From assembly GCF_001642475.1 (NCBI RefSeq), contig NW_019173946.1, positions 124,001-188,000 of the forward strand: 64,000 nucleotides of DNA, in the 5' to 3' direction. Of this stretch, positions 21,336-33,411 are shown in pieces. Both the position numbers and the translations under genes were made by a program. Origin of the DNA: Fonsecaea monophora. Taxonomy: Eukaryota > Ascomycota > Eurotiomycetes > Chaetothyriales > Herpotrichiellaceae. Numbering within the stretch: the stretch's first letter is position 1; every line of letters starts with the position of its first letter. The notes under the pieces are model-generated. The model ran no database searches, was not told the origin of the DNA, and saw only the letters and a program-made list of their open reading frames with translations.

Positions 21336-21978
21336 ATCTCGTCCGCGAGCTCTATGATGCATTGAGCGGCGAGCGGTGAGCGTGGGGGCCAGAGGGAGAA
21401 GAGAATCATGTTCATGTGCTGCAGTCTTTGTCTTTATCTTGGTATTGGTGTTTTTATGTTGGTATTGTTGTGGCGATAGCGATAGCGATATCAACAGTTG
21501 TTTGGGGACGGTTCGCTTTTGCTCGTACTGTCATGCTGTCTGGCTATACATACACAAGTGATGATGATAATGATGGATACTAGATAGAAACGGCGTCACT
21601 CACCAATCGGTAATTATAATGATGGCAACGAGATCACTTTTCCTAGGTAGTTAGTCAGTCGTAGTCAAATCAATACGTCGTCGCTCCTACTCGATCTACC
21701 GGTCAACAACGAGGATAGCTGGACGATCTGGTCTGATGGCCAAGTCAAAGTCAAACTCGATTCAAACTGGATCCCATATTCATGCAGAGCTTTCGCTAGC
21801 TTCAAGGTTGACTGACACTTTGCTGTATTAATCCTCCCGACCCCCAAAACCTGTGCCCATCAATTAAGGGTATCTGATTTCTCCAAGAATATACACATAC
21901 ATACATACATTCGTCACCCTCTGATCTCAATGTTCCTGCGGGCCAAGTCCCAACTAGTGCTCCGTCCAGATACATTCC
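21336..21978. other. Convergent 3' region
   Basis: It lies between the stops of the unknown protein and the CTD kinase. It holds short repeats such as GCGATA x3-4 near 21473-21489 and CATA units near 21895. No gene was seen. Confidence 0.4.
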
Positions 21979-24900
21979 TCAAGCGGGCGACATGCTCATG
22001 GGCGCACCGTCTTCACCCTCCGAATCCCCTTCGTCGTTTTCACGCTCTGTCGCCTTCTCTGATGGAGGGTCAGCCGCCCTATTCTCGGTCGTTCTTGGAT
22101 TATCGCCATTGGCAGGTGGTGGAGGAGGCATGCTTCCTTTCAAGACCGTTTCGTCATCTAATCTGACCTTTTTGTCGGTGGCTGGCGTCGGATCAGGCAG
22201 ACCGGCCTCTCGAGCTTTTCTCTTCTCCTTCTCGCGAGCGTACTCCTCTTTCTTGCGCTCTTTCTCACGTTTGTCATTCTCCCTTCTGTGCATCTTACTC
22301 TCAAATTCATGCCAGTCACCCTCGACATTTGCAAGCTCCACCGGTTGTTCTGCCAGCGGGTCCTCAGAAGTGAAATACTCGTGATTGAGCACTTGCTCCG
22401 CGTTGGGTCGCTTTTTCGGGTCGTATTTGAACATATTTTGGACCAGATCGAGACCAGCCGGTGTGAAGACGTTCTTGAACATTGCTTCGAATATCCTCTT
22501 TCGTCGATCGACCGGCTGCATAAGCTCAAACCAAGGGAGATCCACAATCCCAGGCCAATCTGACCGAGTTGGTGTGCCGAGGACGTTGTATACTTTGTCC
22601 AGCTGACTGAGCTCTCCACCCTCTCCCGGGAAGATCGCTTTCTTGGTGAACATCTCCACGAACACGCAAGCCGCAGACCATATGTCCACCTCAGGTCCGT
22701 ATTGGGTTTCGCCCAGAAGAAGTTCTGGTGGTCGATACCAGATAGTGATCACACGATTGGTGTAGTCGAGTTTCCGAGACTTGTTGTAGAACCGTGCGAG
22801 ACCAAAGTCGGCGTATTTCAGTTGACCAGTGTTAGAGATCAGAATATTGGCAGCCTTGATGTCCCGATGCAGCACGCCCCGCCGATGGAGGTAATCCAGT
22901 CCATCAAACATCTGTTTCGCCAGGTCCTTCTTGTGCGCAGACGTAAGTTTAAACGTCGGATGGTTGATGAGTCCAGTTAGATCGTGCGAAAGATACTCAA
23001 AAACCATGAAGCACTCGTTCTTTTCCACCATGACCTCTTGTAAGGCGACTACGTGTTTGTGTCGCAGGTGTTGTAACAGTCTGATTTCGCGGACGGCCGT
23101 TATGGGAAATCCATCTCGTTCACCTTCCATACGAATTTTCTTCAGCGCAACCTTGTCCTTTGTGTAGATATGAATGGCTTTGAACACTTTTCCGTATGTC
23201 CCTGCGCCGACAACAGACTCGTTACCGGGCTTTCGGAAGTAAATAGACTCGGACTCTGCAAACTCAGGAGGCAGTGTAGGCCGAGACTTGATCTCTTTCT
23301 TGATCTTTTTCGAAGGGGGGGAACGAGATCGGTCCGGACGGCGTTCTTTTGGAGGGAGTTGTTGATGCAGCGGTGGCTGACGATCATTGTGATACCTTCG
23401 ATCATGCTGTCCCGGAAATTTCCGGTCATAGGGCCGAAATCCATGTCTCTCGTCGCGGCGGTCGAAATGTTTGTTCTTGGGGCCTTGTGGTGGTGCTGGT
23501 CGATTGTCTGGAGGCTGGAATGGCCCTTTTGGTTTTGAAAAATCTGCAGCAGGTTTAGCTGGAGCCTGAGGAGGAGCTTTGGACTTGAAGGCGAAGCTAA
23601 ATTTGGAAGCAGCCGGTCCTCGTTGGTCATTACCCTGTGTGTTCTGATCAGTGTTGTTGATCCTGCCGTTCCCTTGATCCTCCACCTGCAATTCTTTGGA
23701 CGGTCTGAAGGGATTCTCTTCTTCGGGTGGAGGGGCGTCTCGGTCGTCCTGTGAAGCGGTGTGCGATGGAGTAGGAGATGTTTGCGACTGACTCCCGGGT
23801 CCGCCCTGGAAGTTTTGATTTTGTGGTCCACCTTGTTTCGGACCAGGCGCCGTCCATTGTAAGTTATTGAAATGTCCACCTCGTCCTCTGTGACGAGGAC
23901 CGTTGAACCTCTGGTCTTGTTGGAAGTGTCCACGATGAGAACCATGTCCACGACCACCTCGGTAGTTTTGTTGATAACCATGTTGATTACCACCATGGTG
24001 GCCCGGTTGATTTGGATAGTAAGGATTAGGATTGTTCACGTTGCCTGAGTTGGAAAAGCTATTTTGCCGGTAGGGGGGAGAGGAATTGTGCATCGGCCTG
24101 GAAATTCATTAGTGAAAAGGCTTGTCATAAGATTATCAGAATACTGACCCATGGTGACCTTGGCCTCCCCAGCCGCCTCTCTGCTGATGATATGGAGAGT
24201 TTTGCGGCGGTGAGCCGTGATAGGAGCTGTTGGAAGAATATGGCGGAGATCCTCCGTATCCCTGGTGTCTATTTTCCGCATATGGTCTGTGTTGCCCTCG
24301 ATTCATCCCATAATTACCACGTGATGGGTATTGGCCATCCATGGAGCGGTTGTCGGTCTCGTCGACAACGGAAGGAGCTCTTGAAGAGTGATTCCCCTTC
24401 CCAGCAGGGAATCGGCCTGGGCCAGGTGGGGGATGTTGAGATGGACGAGTCGAGTTCACGGACGATTCTCGAGTTTCGATAGATGAATATTTAGACTCGG
24501 GGTGTCGATGTGGAGATGATCTCGCAGGCAGACGAGGGGAGATGGATCGTTGATCGCGTGCGTGGGATGGCGAGGGTTCTCTTCGGCTGTTGGGTTCGTA
24601 ATCACCACGATCTGGGGCTTCAGATCTGAAAGCGGGTGAATTGAGTCGCGATGAATGCGTGGAAAAATCCCCAAGCTGGAATGGAGATGGATGATTTTGC
24701 GGAACCCTGTCCTCAGTATCAGAGAGATCCCGGCTGCGAGCACGTCTTTGACCTTCCAAGTCAAATCTGTCGTCGCCTGCAGGAGAAGGGCTTCGAGTAC
24801 GCCTTCGTTTGGTTGATGGCGTTGGTGAGAAATCAGGGCGTCTCCCAGGTCGGTCGCCAAATTGCTTTCGAGGTGGTGGACGATGCTGATGCTTGGATTT

Positions 24901-25197
24901 TGGGAAACGACGGGGAGGCGAAATCGAAGACTTTCTACCATGCAATTTCCTGGCGTCTCCGTCCCTCGAAAATTGGCGCCTCCAACGTGGTTCACGAGGT
25001 GGTCGATCAGGACGATGCCCCGGTCCTAGAGGCGCCGAGCGTTCTGCTTCTGGATATCCAGAATGTGGTGAATGAGGACGACCTCCTCCTCGATTTGGGT
25101 CTCTGTCCCGCGGTCGATAATGTGGATGTCTCGGGCGCGGATCCTCTTCGCCTCGCCAGCGATTCTTCATTGATGGGCTCCTTCGAGACCTCGCCAT
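21979..25197 (-). CDS. CTK1: RNA polymerase II CTD kinase, Ctk1/CDK12-like
   Basis: Catalytic subunit of CTDK-I, which with a cyclin K-type partner phosphorylates Ser2 of the RNA polymerase II CTD during elongation. Exons 25197-24149 and 24097-21979 encode 1055 residues. The first 640 or so are disordered: RS/RP-rich (MARSRRSPSMKNRWR), then Gly/Asn/Gln/Pro-rich repeats typical of this family. The kinase domain (about 645-940) has the loop VGAGTYGKVFKA, VALKKIRME, the cyclin helix PITAVRE (PITAIRE type), LHRDIKAANIL, ADFGLARFY and the T-loop ...YTNRVITIWYRPPELLLG. A Lys/Glu helix and acidic tail follow. The intron (GTCAGT...CCAG) splits Gly350. The frame is open upstream to an ATG at 25695, adding 166 residues with no family resemblance, so that start is considered unlikely. 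Confidence 0.93.
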
Positions 25198-27086
25198 GTA
25201 ATGCGGGGCGGCATTTGCAAAGATGTGGTCGGTAGAGATTCGAGGGTTTGTGGGGGAGTAATGGTCGTAGAGGTGGTGCTCGTGAGGCAGCGGATTTGGA
25301 TGTTGGGTAGTGAGTCCTGCGCAGTTTGGAGATTCAGCGACGGAGCCATGAGCCAGATGCGGACCAAGGTTGCATGGGTAGGGCGAGGACCCAAAGACTT
25401 GGCACGCCCATCCCCTCCCACCAACTGTGCCAGCTCGCCCCAAAGTCGGACTCGAGTTCGACAACTTTGACGCCTGCAGGCCCTTCCAATTCCGGGGAGT
25501 TTTGGGGTGTTTAGGGGAGACAGAGGACTCACCTGTTGCTGGTCCAGGCTCCCACTCATGCTGCCCCAGGCGTCGTGTCTCTGTCTCGGTCTCCCTGTCC
25601 ATCTCCTGCCGCGTTCTGCTCGCCACCTCGCCAGGTCCGTCATGCTGCATCAGCCTCTCTTTCGCCCTTCTTTTACCTTTCTTTTTGCCCATCACTCTGA
25701 ATGACTCCAGTAATGATAAGGCTGCAATCTACCACACACAAACTACAATCGCCGGAGTCGGGTTGTACTTGTCGTGAGAACTACACCAACAGTGCAATCT
25801 CAGACTGAGTCGAGCGTGTTGCGTTGTTGGCAGCAATTCAAGGGCGTAAAAGATCAAAAGGGCGAGCGTCAGTCTGCACTTCAGAGTGACAGTACTAAAC
25901 GCGACAGTCTATCTACGTGGATTCTTTTTCTCGGCGCTTCTCCCAGACTTGTCAACACGCAAAAAATGACAGCCAGTGACTTTCACGCGTTTGCGCATTG
26001 CCGTTCAACTGCCTGTAGGGAAACGCCTTGAATATTAACCTTTCTCCCCATCTCCCACCGATATCAACAACCTCTCCAAACATTTTCTGCTCTTGTGAAA
26101 TCCGACACTGGCCACAGAAAGGCAGCAATGTCTGTTCACACAGCAACGGCACCGATGAAGCCTAGATGTCAGTTTGCGCTTGTTAGATGTCGTGTCAACA
26201 ATCAAGCTGCTGTGTCTCCATGGCCTTTTGAACCTTGACCTAAGGATTTTGCAAGTAGCTCTGGGGGACGTAGAAGTGGCAGATGTATCTTGTTAGCAGT
26301 GGTTGATGCAGACCATAAAATTGGTATCGTCGGGTCGGGAAAGACGGCAGATGACGTGAATTGGATGAATTGTAACATGACCCGATAGATGTGTTTGACG
26401 AGGATGATCCGGCCTTTGGGTGATGTAAATATCTTGGGAGCAAATGGCAAGTGACAACCGATGAGCGTTGACAGCAGAACTACATATCCAAAAGCACCGC
26501 CGACGATATTGCGGGTGGTCGAGGTTGTTGCCGATAATTCATGTCCATAGAAGGTGGGTGCTGGAAGTGAATAAATGTAGCCGCTGACCGCCTATCGTCC
26601 ATTTGCACCTTGGATGATATCTGCGGGGCACAACCGAGGAAAAACAATCAAATCTCAGTTCCGGAATTGGAAGAGAAGCTAATGGACAAAGTAACAGAGG
26701 CATCAGACACGACTTCACCATATCCCGACGGCCTACATCGTCCAGGAATAACAATGATGAAAGATGTTGAGAAGTTGGAAAGAAAGGGATCCGGCAACTT
26801 TGGATGCCAAGACGCTAGCGTAGGTGGAGGCTGGGCATTCGGAGAAGCAAATGGGCCTTGATGCACAGTTCAAGACAGTTCGATATGCATCTCCGTCAAG
26901 TCATCTATCTCTGCAATAGCCCAGGTAACTGCCCGACCAACTTCGCATCTGTTTTGTGCTGGTAGGAAGTATTTTCTCGGGCCACCCTGCCGCTCTTGTG
27001 ATCTCACCATGGTTGAAACAAAGAATTGAGTTGGTGCACATCTCAGCGTCAAGCCCAATGGGTTGACCCTCCCGAATCAAGGTTGT
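25198..27086. other. Upstream of the CTD kinase / downstream of RFC3
   Basis: The first 500 bases are an open extension of the CTD kinase frame (to 25695), probably leader. The remaining 1.4 kb has scattered short frames on both strands, none with recognisable content. Confidence 0.4.
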
Positions 27087-28370
27087 TCACCCATCCACGC
27101 TCATCTTCTCGCCAATGCCTTTTTCTCCCATCAGCTCGCATCCTGTCCGCACAACGCCAATCATACCACCAGTTTGCACACCCTCACTTCCGCCTCCTGC
27201 CAGTCTGTACTCGATTTCTGCGAGCCCTTGCAACCATATTACTCTGGTTGCAGGACTAACCTCGAGGTTCTGCAATTCCTCGGCCAGCGCGGTCAAAATA
27301 TCTGCAAGTGCCAGACCACGACTGCTCTTCAAGGCATTGATCGTCCTTAGACATTCCGTTAGATCTGGCGTGCTCAACATGGTTGTCATGATCAAGCGGA
27401 TATCTTCCGGGTGTGGCGCTGCAATGCAGTTGTAGATCGTGTCGTTCGTAATCAGCTCATACTTGATCTCTGATTCTGGAATGGGAGGCTGCCCTCGCAT
27501 CGGGAGAGGTCGTGATCCAGCATAGCAGGCTTGAAGAACATTCAGCGCTCGACGCATGTCACCTCTCGACAATTTGACCAACGAGTCCACTGCTTCCGGC
27601 GTGATATTGACCTTTTCTTGTGAAATCACCTTGTCCACCAGCCGACGGATATCTGCTTCCTTCAGCGGCGAGAATCGAAACCGTGTACATCTCGATAGCA
27701 GTGCTGGAGACAATTTATGTGTGTAGTTTGCAATAATGCAGAATCTTGTGTTAGCCGTATATTTCTCCATAATCCTGCGTAAGGCCATTTGTGCCGCGGA
27801 CGTCATTGCGTCTGCTTCGTCGAGAACGATCAGCTTGAAGGCCCCTAGGCCCAATTTTGGCCCGCCCGGAGTTTGCTGCGTTGAGGTGCTGAAGATCTGT
27901 TTGGTTGAGGCGAAAGTTTTGATTTGCTCTCGAACAACGTCGATGCCACGATCATCGGATGCATTGAGTTCGAGGACCATCTGCCTCATGTTCTTGGGTC
28001 CATATATCTGTCGCGCCAGCGCCAGAATTGTCGACGTCTTTCCTGTACCTGGCGGTCCATAGAAGAGGAGATGCGGTAACCGGTTGTGCTCAATAAATCT
28101 GTTGATTGTAGCGAGGATATCTTGGTGCCCAGACACATCGTCGAGGGTGTTGGGCCGGTATTTCTCAACCCTTGTTTCTTGTGAGCAGCTAGATCACCAC
28201 TTTATTGTGCAGGAGACGGCGGCATACCATGGTAAGTTGTCCTCCGCTTCCACCGGCAAGTCTGCAGCTATTCGTTTCTGTTTGCCCGCCGTGCTGTCTG
28301 AGCTGAATTTGATAGCCTTGTCCTTGGACGCAGGCGCGTCCAGGTCCATCTCATCTTCGTAGTCCGACAT
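27087..28370 (-). CDS. RFC3: Replication factor C subunit 3 (human RFC5 orthologue)
   Basis: AAA+ subunit of the RFC clamp loader, which opens and loads PCNA at primer ends in replication and repair. Exons 28370-28228 and 28170-27087 encode 408 residues. After an acidic, Lys-rich N-terminus come the RFC boxes: NLPWVEKYRPNTLDDVSGHQD (box II, spanning the splice), Walker A GPPGTGKT (86-93), MVLELNASDDRGIDVVREQI, Walker B LIVLDEADAMT, sensor 1 IIANYTHKL and the SRC arginine finger in LSRCTRFRF. The C-terminal collar domain is full length. The N-terminal extension of about 45 residues is common in fungi. Divergent from ARPC3 across 364 bases that contain an ACGCGT box. Confidence 0.95.
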
Positions 28371-28734
28371 CTTTTGTCTGTTGTTACTGTCAATTCCTAT
28401 AAAAACATGCTTGAAAGGGTTGTGAAGTTGTTCAGATGGATGTCAATGTTCCACCCCCATGACGCGCCTGCGCCTCCAGAGACGCGTTAATTGAAATGCG
28501 GTTTGTGAATAGATATTCCACCATAGTGACTCTCCATCCCCGCACACGAATGCCAAGCCGCGTTTGCGGGCTCATTACATTGGTGGGACGCAGTAGTGAG
28601 TGACCTTACAGCAAATGCCTGGAAGGAGACGCACTCAATTCCTCGTCCGCAGTGAGATGGGAACTTGAGGAACTGACTGCTACCCTTGATCTCTCCTGTT
28701 TGCGTGCTCTCACGCAACCTTGTAGGAAGTCAAG
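28371..28734. other. Bidirectional promoter RFC3 / ARPC3
   Basis: A 364-base spacer between two start codons. It contains a perfect MCB (ACGCGT, 28482-28487) and a half-site (ACGCG, 28462-28466) 95-115 bases before the RFC3 ATG. Confidence 0.7.
28482..28487 (-). promoter_or_regulatory. MCB box (MBF-type site) upstream of RFC3
   Basis: ACGCGT is the MluI cell-cycle box bound by MBF (Mbp1/Res-type factors) at G1/S in fungi. It lies 112 bases before the RFC3 ATG, with an ACGCG half-site 16 bases closer. Its position before a replication gene supports function; factor binding is inferred. Confidence 0.6.
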
Positions 28735-29433
28735 ATGCCGGTGAGTCAACGCTAGTCCTGCTACACTGCATGAACCCGCTGACATCTCATTCACAGGCGT
28801 ACCACTCCATCTTCCTGGGCGACCAGGGCGTCCAGCTAATAGGTATTCTCACCACGATCAGACAACACGACACCTCACAAGCTCTCTCGCGTGCTAACAT
28901 CTGTGCTCCAAAAAGGCAACTTTCCGCTCCTCCCGCTTCGCACGAAAACCCGTGGTCCAGCATACACCCTTCCAGCTCTTCCTCCCAATGTTGACCCCCT
29001 CGACGTCGACCCGGACTCCGAGTCCTACGATTGCCTCGACGAAATCCTGAGCTTGTTCCGCGCCAACACTTTCTTCCGCAACTTCGAAATCAAAGGTCCC
29101 GCAGACCGCATGCTCATCTACGGCATCCTCTTCCTGTCGGACTGCTTGACGAAAGTAAAACCGAACATGGACTCCCGTGCGGCCGAGAAGGCCCTGATAA
29201 ACGGAGCGCTGGAGCAGTTTAGCATTCCAGGGGAGCCAGGATTCCCGCTCAACCAAGCGTATGAGGCACCGAGAGACCGGAACGAGGCTGAGGCTTTGAG
29301 GAGTTACTTGAGTCAAGTGAGACAGGAACTGGCAATCAGGCTGCATGCTCGGCTCTACGCGGATGGAAGCAATGTACCGAGCAAGTGGTGGCTAAGTTTC
29401 ACAAAGAGAAAGTTTATGGGGAAGAGTTTATAG
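28735..29433 (+). CDS. ARC18: Arp2/3 complex subunit 3 (p21-Arc)
   Basis: Subunit of the seven-protein Arp2/3 complex that nucleates branched actin at endocytic patches. The 189-residue protein is spread over exons 28735-28740 (only ATG CCG), 28797-28842 and 28916-29433. Joined, it starts MPAYHSIFL and continues GNFPLLPLRTKTRGP, DEILSLFRANTFFRNFEIKGPADRMLIYGILFLSDCL, QFSIPGEPGFPLNQAYEAP, EALRSYLSQVRQELAIRL and PSKWWLSFTKRKFMGKSL, colinear with ARPC3 throughout. The six-base first exon is needed for the conserved Met-Pro-Ala-Tyr-His start. Divergent from RFC3; convergent with TRM6, with 166 bases between stops. Confidence 0.95.
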
Positions 29434-29599
29434 AGGAATATTTGAGGGAAATGCATGGCCAAGCTGCATATTAGGCACGAACTGATGAGAAAGTGTTTAT
29501 GGCTGCTTCCCACGACGATAAACCGAAAATTCCGTGCAATGGCATATTATCCAATAACGTATGCTCAATGTTACAACTGTCTCTCTTCTAGTAGCCGAT

Positions 29600-31535
29600 T
29601 TATGCCTGGTTGACGACAGGATCGGGCGCGTCAAGACGGTCCGGTTCTTGTGCCGCAGTCTCGACCTTCAGTTTCTTCAGCGGTGACTGGGGCTGCTCCT
29701 CGTCGTCTGCTGCTCTCTTCCCTTCCTCGAGCTCACCTGCGACCGGAATTTCCGCAGGCTTGTCATCAGCCTTGATCTTCTTCCCCCTGGGCGGCCTTCC
29801 TCTCGCCTCAACCTTGCCCTCTGCTGGTACCACCCTTGTCCCTACGAATATGTAGCCCTCTGCACCACCTCGGCTTGTCATCAGCGGATGTGTCCGTCCC
29901 GGCAGGACCTGCCACTTCCTCACCCTCGCTGTGTGCACCGCCGGGGCTAGAAGGAGTGTTGGGTCGACAGGAAAGTCCTTGGACGGGACAGTCCGCTGTT
30001 CCAGAGGTGTGTTGATGAACGCAGCTCTCCGTGCTGTGGAGTAGCAGTCTGCCAGTTCGACGAGGGGTTCGACGTTGGGTGAGTAGACCACGACTTGGCT
30101 GCCGCCCGCCAGCAGAGGCACGAGGTGGCGCAACGTCGACGACGGGTCGGCGAAGCTGGCAACGATCAGGCCGTTGAAGCCGCCCGCCTGCGTCTCGTTC
30201 ACGACGTTCCTGACTCGTTCCCACCGTCGGCGTTTGCGGTAGTATGCACTCCTTCGGTTCGATTTCATCCTCGCCAGTTCGGCGTCCGGAATCTGGGGCG
30301 GTTCTTGATACGTGATGGCGGACTCTGGCTCGAGTAGCTGCAACCACGAGAGCGTTTTCATATTCGTGTATAATGGATGAGAAGCAGTGGGGGCGTTGGA
30401 GTCGAAGTTGAAATAGCGCAAGAGGCCGAGATTGGGTTGTTGATTCGCATGCACGAGCGTGATGGTATTGGAGGTTGCGCTCATCGCCGAGCGGCGGTAT
30501 CGTTGACGATAGGGCTTTCGAGGCAGCAGATGCGTCGGTGTCTCATCGGGTTGTTCATCGTCCACGTCTTCGTCTTCAGGGTTGCCAACCACCTCGTGTG
30601 CGATGTCTGTTGGGTGCAAAATCCCCATTCTCTCCGCCATGGCTGCGACCAGCAGACCGCCCGTGTCGTCCACAACCAGATACCGCGCATATGGGTCCAT
30701 ATCGTAGAGCATGGCAGAGTCTTGCCCGGCAGCGTGAACATTCGCCCAGCACCCGACCAGGCCGAGGACTTCGTTCCTCATCTCCATGACCTTGGCAAAC
30801 TCCCGATCGGCCATCATCCAGTCGACTAGGGTTGACACATCTAACGGCAACACAGTAAACTGCTTCATATACTTCTTGTGCTTCCTGAGCGTATACTTTG
30901 CCAGAGAGAAATCAGTCTTCTGGTCCAGGGTGGAGTGGGACTGCATTATCTTTTCGATCAATTCTCGCCCGCTACCCATGGTGTTACGCTTCAACGTTTC
31001 GATCTCGGCCATGGTCAACTTCTGGTTCGTGGGATCATCGTGGGTGTTGACATTGGACTTGGGCGTCGTCGTTGTCGTCGTCGTCGTCGTCGTCGTCGGC
31101 TGTTGTGACACGGCGAGTTCGTCCGGCTCGTTCGCAGGCGTTGGCACCTCTCCGTCCGTCTCAGCCTGCTCGACCAAAGCCATGGCATGCAACTCGGCGG
31201 CCTGCACGACGCGGAGCTCTTTGCCATTCTTGACTTCGGACCGGTCGAGGATCTCAAAAGTCAGGTGGTACGGACGGCCTATGATCTGGTTTGTGCGGAA
31301 AGACCCATATTTGCCCAGGTTTATCAGACTTTGTGGGGGAAAAAGAGACAGAGTCAGCGACAGCTCATCAAGGCCGTTGGCTGATATCTGTTTATGGCCT
31401 GACAGATTTTCTTTTCATTCTTTCTCGGTGTGCAAAAAAGACCTACGTGTTGGGGAGCATTTGTTCGACTCTTGTCTGATCGGAGGGCAGCCGAATGGCG
31501 ACATATTGGTAGGGCTGGATGACTGAAAAGGCCAT
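29600..31535 (-). CDS. TRM6: tRNA m1A58 methyltransferase non-catalytic subunit Trm6
   Basis: Trm6 pairs with catalytic Trm61 (Gcd14) to make 1-methyladenosine at position 58 of tRNAs, including initiator tRNA. Exons 31535-31447 and 31328-29600 encode 605 residues. Seen: MAFSVIQPYQYVAIRLPSDQTR (start), NLGKYGSFRTNQIIGRPYHLTFEI, TLKRNTMGSGRELIEKIMQSHSTLDQKTDFSLAKYTLRKHKKY (the most conserved block), a degenerate Rossmann region without an SAM motif, and ALPLEQRT-like ending blocks with HPLMTSRGGAEGYIFVGTRV. The Lys-rich C-terminus (GRPPRGKKIK, SPLKKLK) fits nuclear location. An 11-Thr run near residue 80 is coded by an ACG repeat. The intron (GTAGGT...AAAG) splits Thr30. Confidence 0.93.
31064..31099 (-). 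repeat. ACG triplet repeat in TRM6
   Basis: About 11 ACG/ACA codons (GTC/GTT on the plus strand) code for an uninterrupted Thr run in a disordered loop of Trm6. It is expected to vary in length between strains. Confidence 0.8.
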
Positions 31536-31847
31536 TTCGCCCTGCGGTGCTAGACCCAGTGAGATTGGATAGGGGTCCTTCAACTTTGAATCGTCACAGT
31601 TTCGAGGGATGGATCATAATGATATATGTGGTAAATGGCTGGAAATCTTTAACATATTTTTATCGTGAACTTCCGATCCAGGGATTGGCCATCTTGCCGT
31701 TCTATTTCTTGGCCAAACACGTTGGATTTGTTCGGCTCAACTTCGGCTCAGCCTTGTTCAGCCTGAGGCAGCGACGGAATCGATGTAGAGCAGTGCCCCA
31801 ATATTGATTCGCCTGGAGAGACACGACGCCCACGGATCACCATTTAC
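31536..31847. other. Spacer between the HAD hydrolase and TRM6
   Basis: About 310 bases between the HAD stop and the TRM6 start on the same strand; they must include the TRM6 promoter. No motif stands out. Confidence 0.4.
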
Positions 31848-32796
31848 TCACCCAGTAGATACCTCGATGCCAAACCTTGCGTATGGAAAGTCTTCCAAAC
31901 TGGTCAGGCACTCTCCCCACCCATCATCAACCTCACCCAGCTGGTCTTCATTGCCAATCTTTACAAGACCAGTCCTGCCGGCGAGCACCTCCATCTCCCG
32001 TCCTCTAAATTCGGCATACAGACCTGGGTGAGGGACCCATGCCACTCTCATGCCGGCTCTGCGCCCCGCCTCGACGCCTGGCACGCTATCTTCGAAGACC
32101 AAGCATTCTTCAGGTGCGATTGGAGGTGGTCCTTTCGGGAGCCTGGAGTTGAGTACTTGCAATGCACACAGATAGATATCGGGTGCTGGTTTGCCCCGGC
32201 CTTTCTGGACACGTGGATCGTCGCCCAGCACACGGTGTTCTGCAGGGATCCAATCCAACAGCCTCTTCGTCTCCGGCCTCACCACTTTGCGGCTGTAATT
32301 AAGCTTCCCGGTGCTGGTGGCCAGAGCTATCTCCACAGGCAGGCCAGTAGTCGTTCTAGCCTTGTTCAGATCCTGGAGGAGCTTCTCGGCGCCAGGCAAC
32401 GGTAAACATTGAGCAAAATGGATCTGCTGTTGTTCACTCTGTTCTCTCGCGTACTGTTCCCTGGAAACAGGCAGCTGGGCCCATTGGTGAAAGACGTCGC
32501 CGGTTGAGCTTCCAGGAACCCCCATAAGTTGAGCCTTCACAGACCAGGGTAGCCGCGGACGGCCGTATTTGAGAAGGACGTTGTCGGCGCATAATGTGTA
32601 GATGTCTTCGGTGTTGAGCAGGAGGCCGTCCATGTCAAAAATACAGGCGCGAACCGGTGGGAAGCTACGAAATAATTCCCCATCTGATTAGCTGATTGCC
32701 ATGGATGGTTTGCCTGTGACCCCAGAAACGGGATGGCTGCAATCACATCATGAAAAGATGAGAAACAAACGTAACTTACTCTGTACGGCGAGGCAT
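31848..32796 (-). CDS. HAD-superfamily phosphatase, GS1/pseudouridine-5'-phosphatase-like
   Basis: Small-molecule phosphatase of the haloacid dehalogenase superfamily. A 17-base first exon (32796-32780, Met-Pro-Arg-Arg-Thr) joins 32664-31848 to give 277 residues. Motif I is CIFDMDGLLLNTED (nucleophile Asp16, acid/base Asp18); a helical cap (residues about 30-95) follows, then motif II in EIALATST, motif III Lys near KGRGKPAPDIYL, and motif IV ECLVFEDSVPGVEAGRRAGMRVAWVPHP. The GKPAPDIYL and FEDS..G..A...GM pattern is typical of the Gs1 / beta-phosphoglucomutase-like branch, whose fungal members dephosphorylate pseudouridine-5'-phosphate, sugar phosphates or glycerol phosphate. The substrate is not defined by sequence. 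Confidence 0.9.
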
Positions 32797-33411
32797 CTCA
32801 ATAAGGTTGAGCCTAAGGCGACTGCTTTCACAGTGTTCTCAAATTGTTCCAGAGTTCGCAATCAGTGGTTCGGCCAGCACAGCCACACGTCAGAATCCGG
32901 TTTAGTTGGGGTTTGGTTTTAGCCATTGCATGCAGATCGCAGAATGCGACAGGGTGTTTATCCAACATGTTGGCGGGGGAGCTACCAAAGCCAAAACTTG
33001 TACAGTCTGACGATATGCGCCACATGACCAAAGGCTTCTCGTGGTCATGGGGAGTGTTCAATATTGTCTCTATACGGAAGACGCCGCCACCAAACCAGGA
33101 ACAATGCAGATCATGCCGAATCAGGGTGACGTCACAGGGCAAACAATGCCACGGCTGAGTGAAGGACGAAGACGCTGCGTTCGGTCGTTCTACAGGCGCA
33201 TTCCAAGGGACAACAAGCGAGAGCGTGTGACGCACTTTGTTCCTCATGGTATACAAGTAGAACACACGCAATAGCGCCGTAGCGGCCTCGCGCATACTTC
33301 AACTCTGCTCCTCTCAGTATCATCCAGGCCCATCTCATACCTACCATAGCCTTCCTACCCCCCCTAGCTCGTTAATCTGCTCAGAATCAACTCTCACCAA
33401 GCCGTATCATC
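32797..33411. other. Divergent promoter region
   Basis: It lies between the HAD hydrolase start and the 95-residue membrane-protein start. The right end is a C/T-rich leader typical of a well-expressed fungal gene. No other feature was seen. Confidence 0.4.

Noticed and set aside
25198..25695. Using the upstream ATG at 25695 as the CTD kinase start
   Set aside because: The added residues look like translated leader, and the ATG at 25197 begins a typical RS-rich N-terminus. Kept as a finding only.
31064..31099. CRISPR-like or structured repeat
   Set aside because: It is a triplet repeat coding for a Thr run in Trm6.
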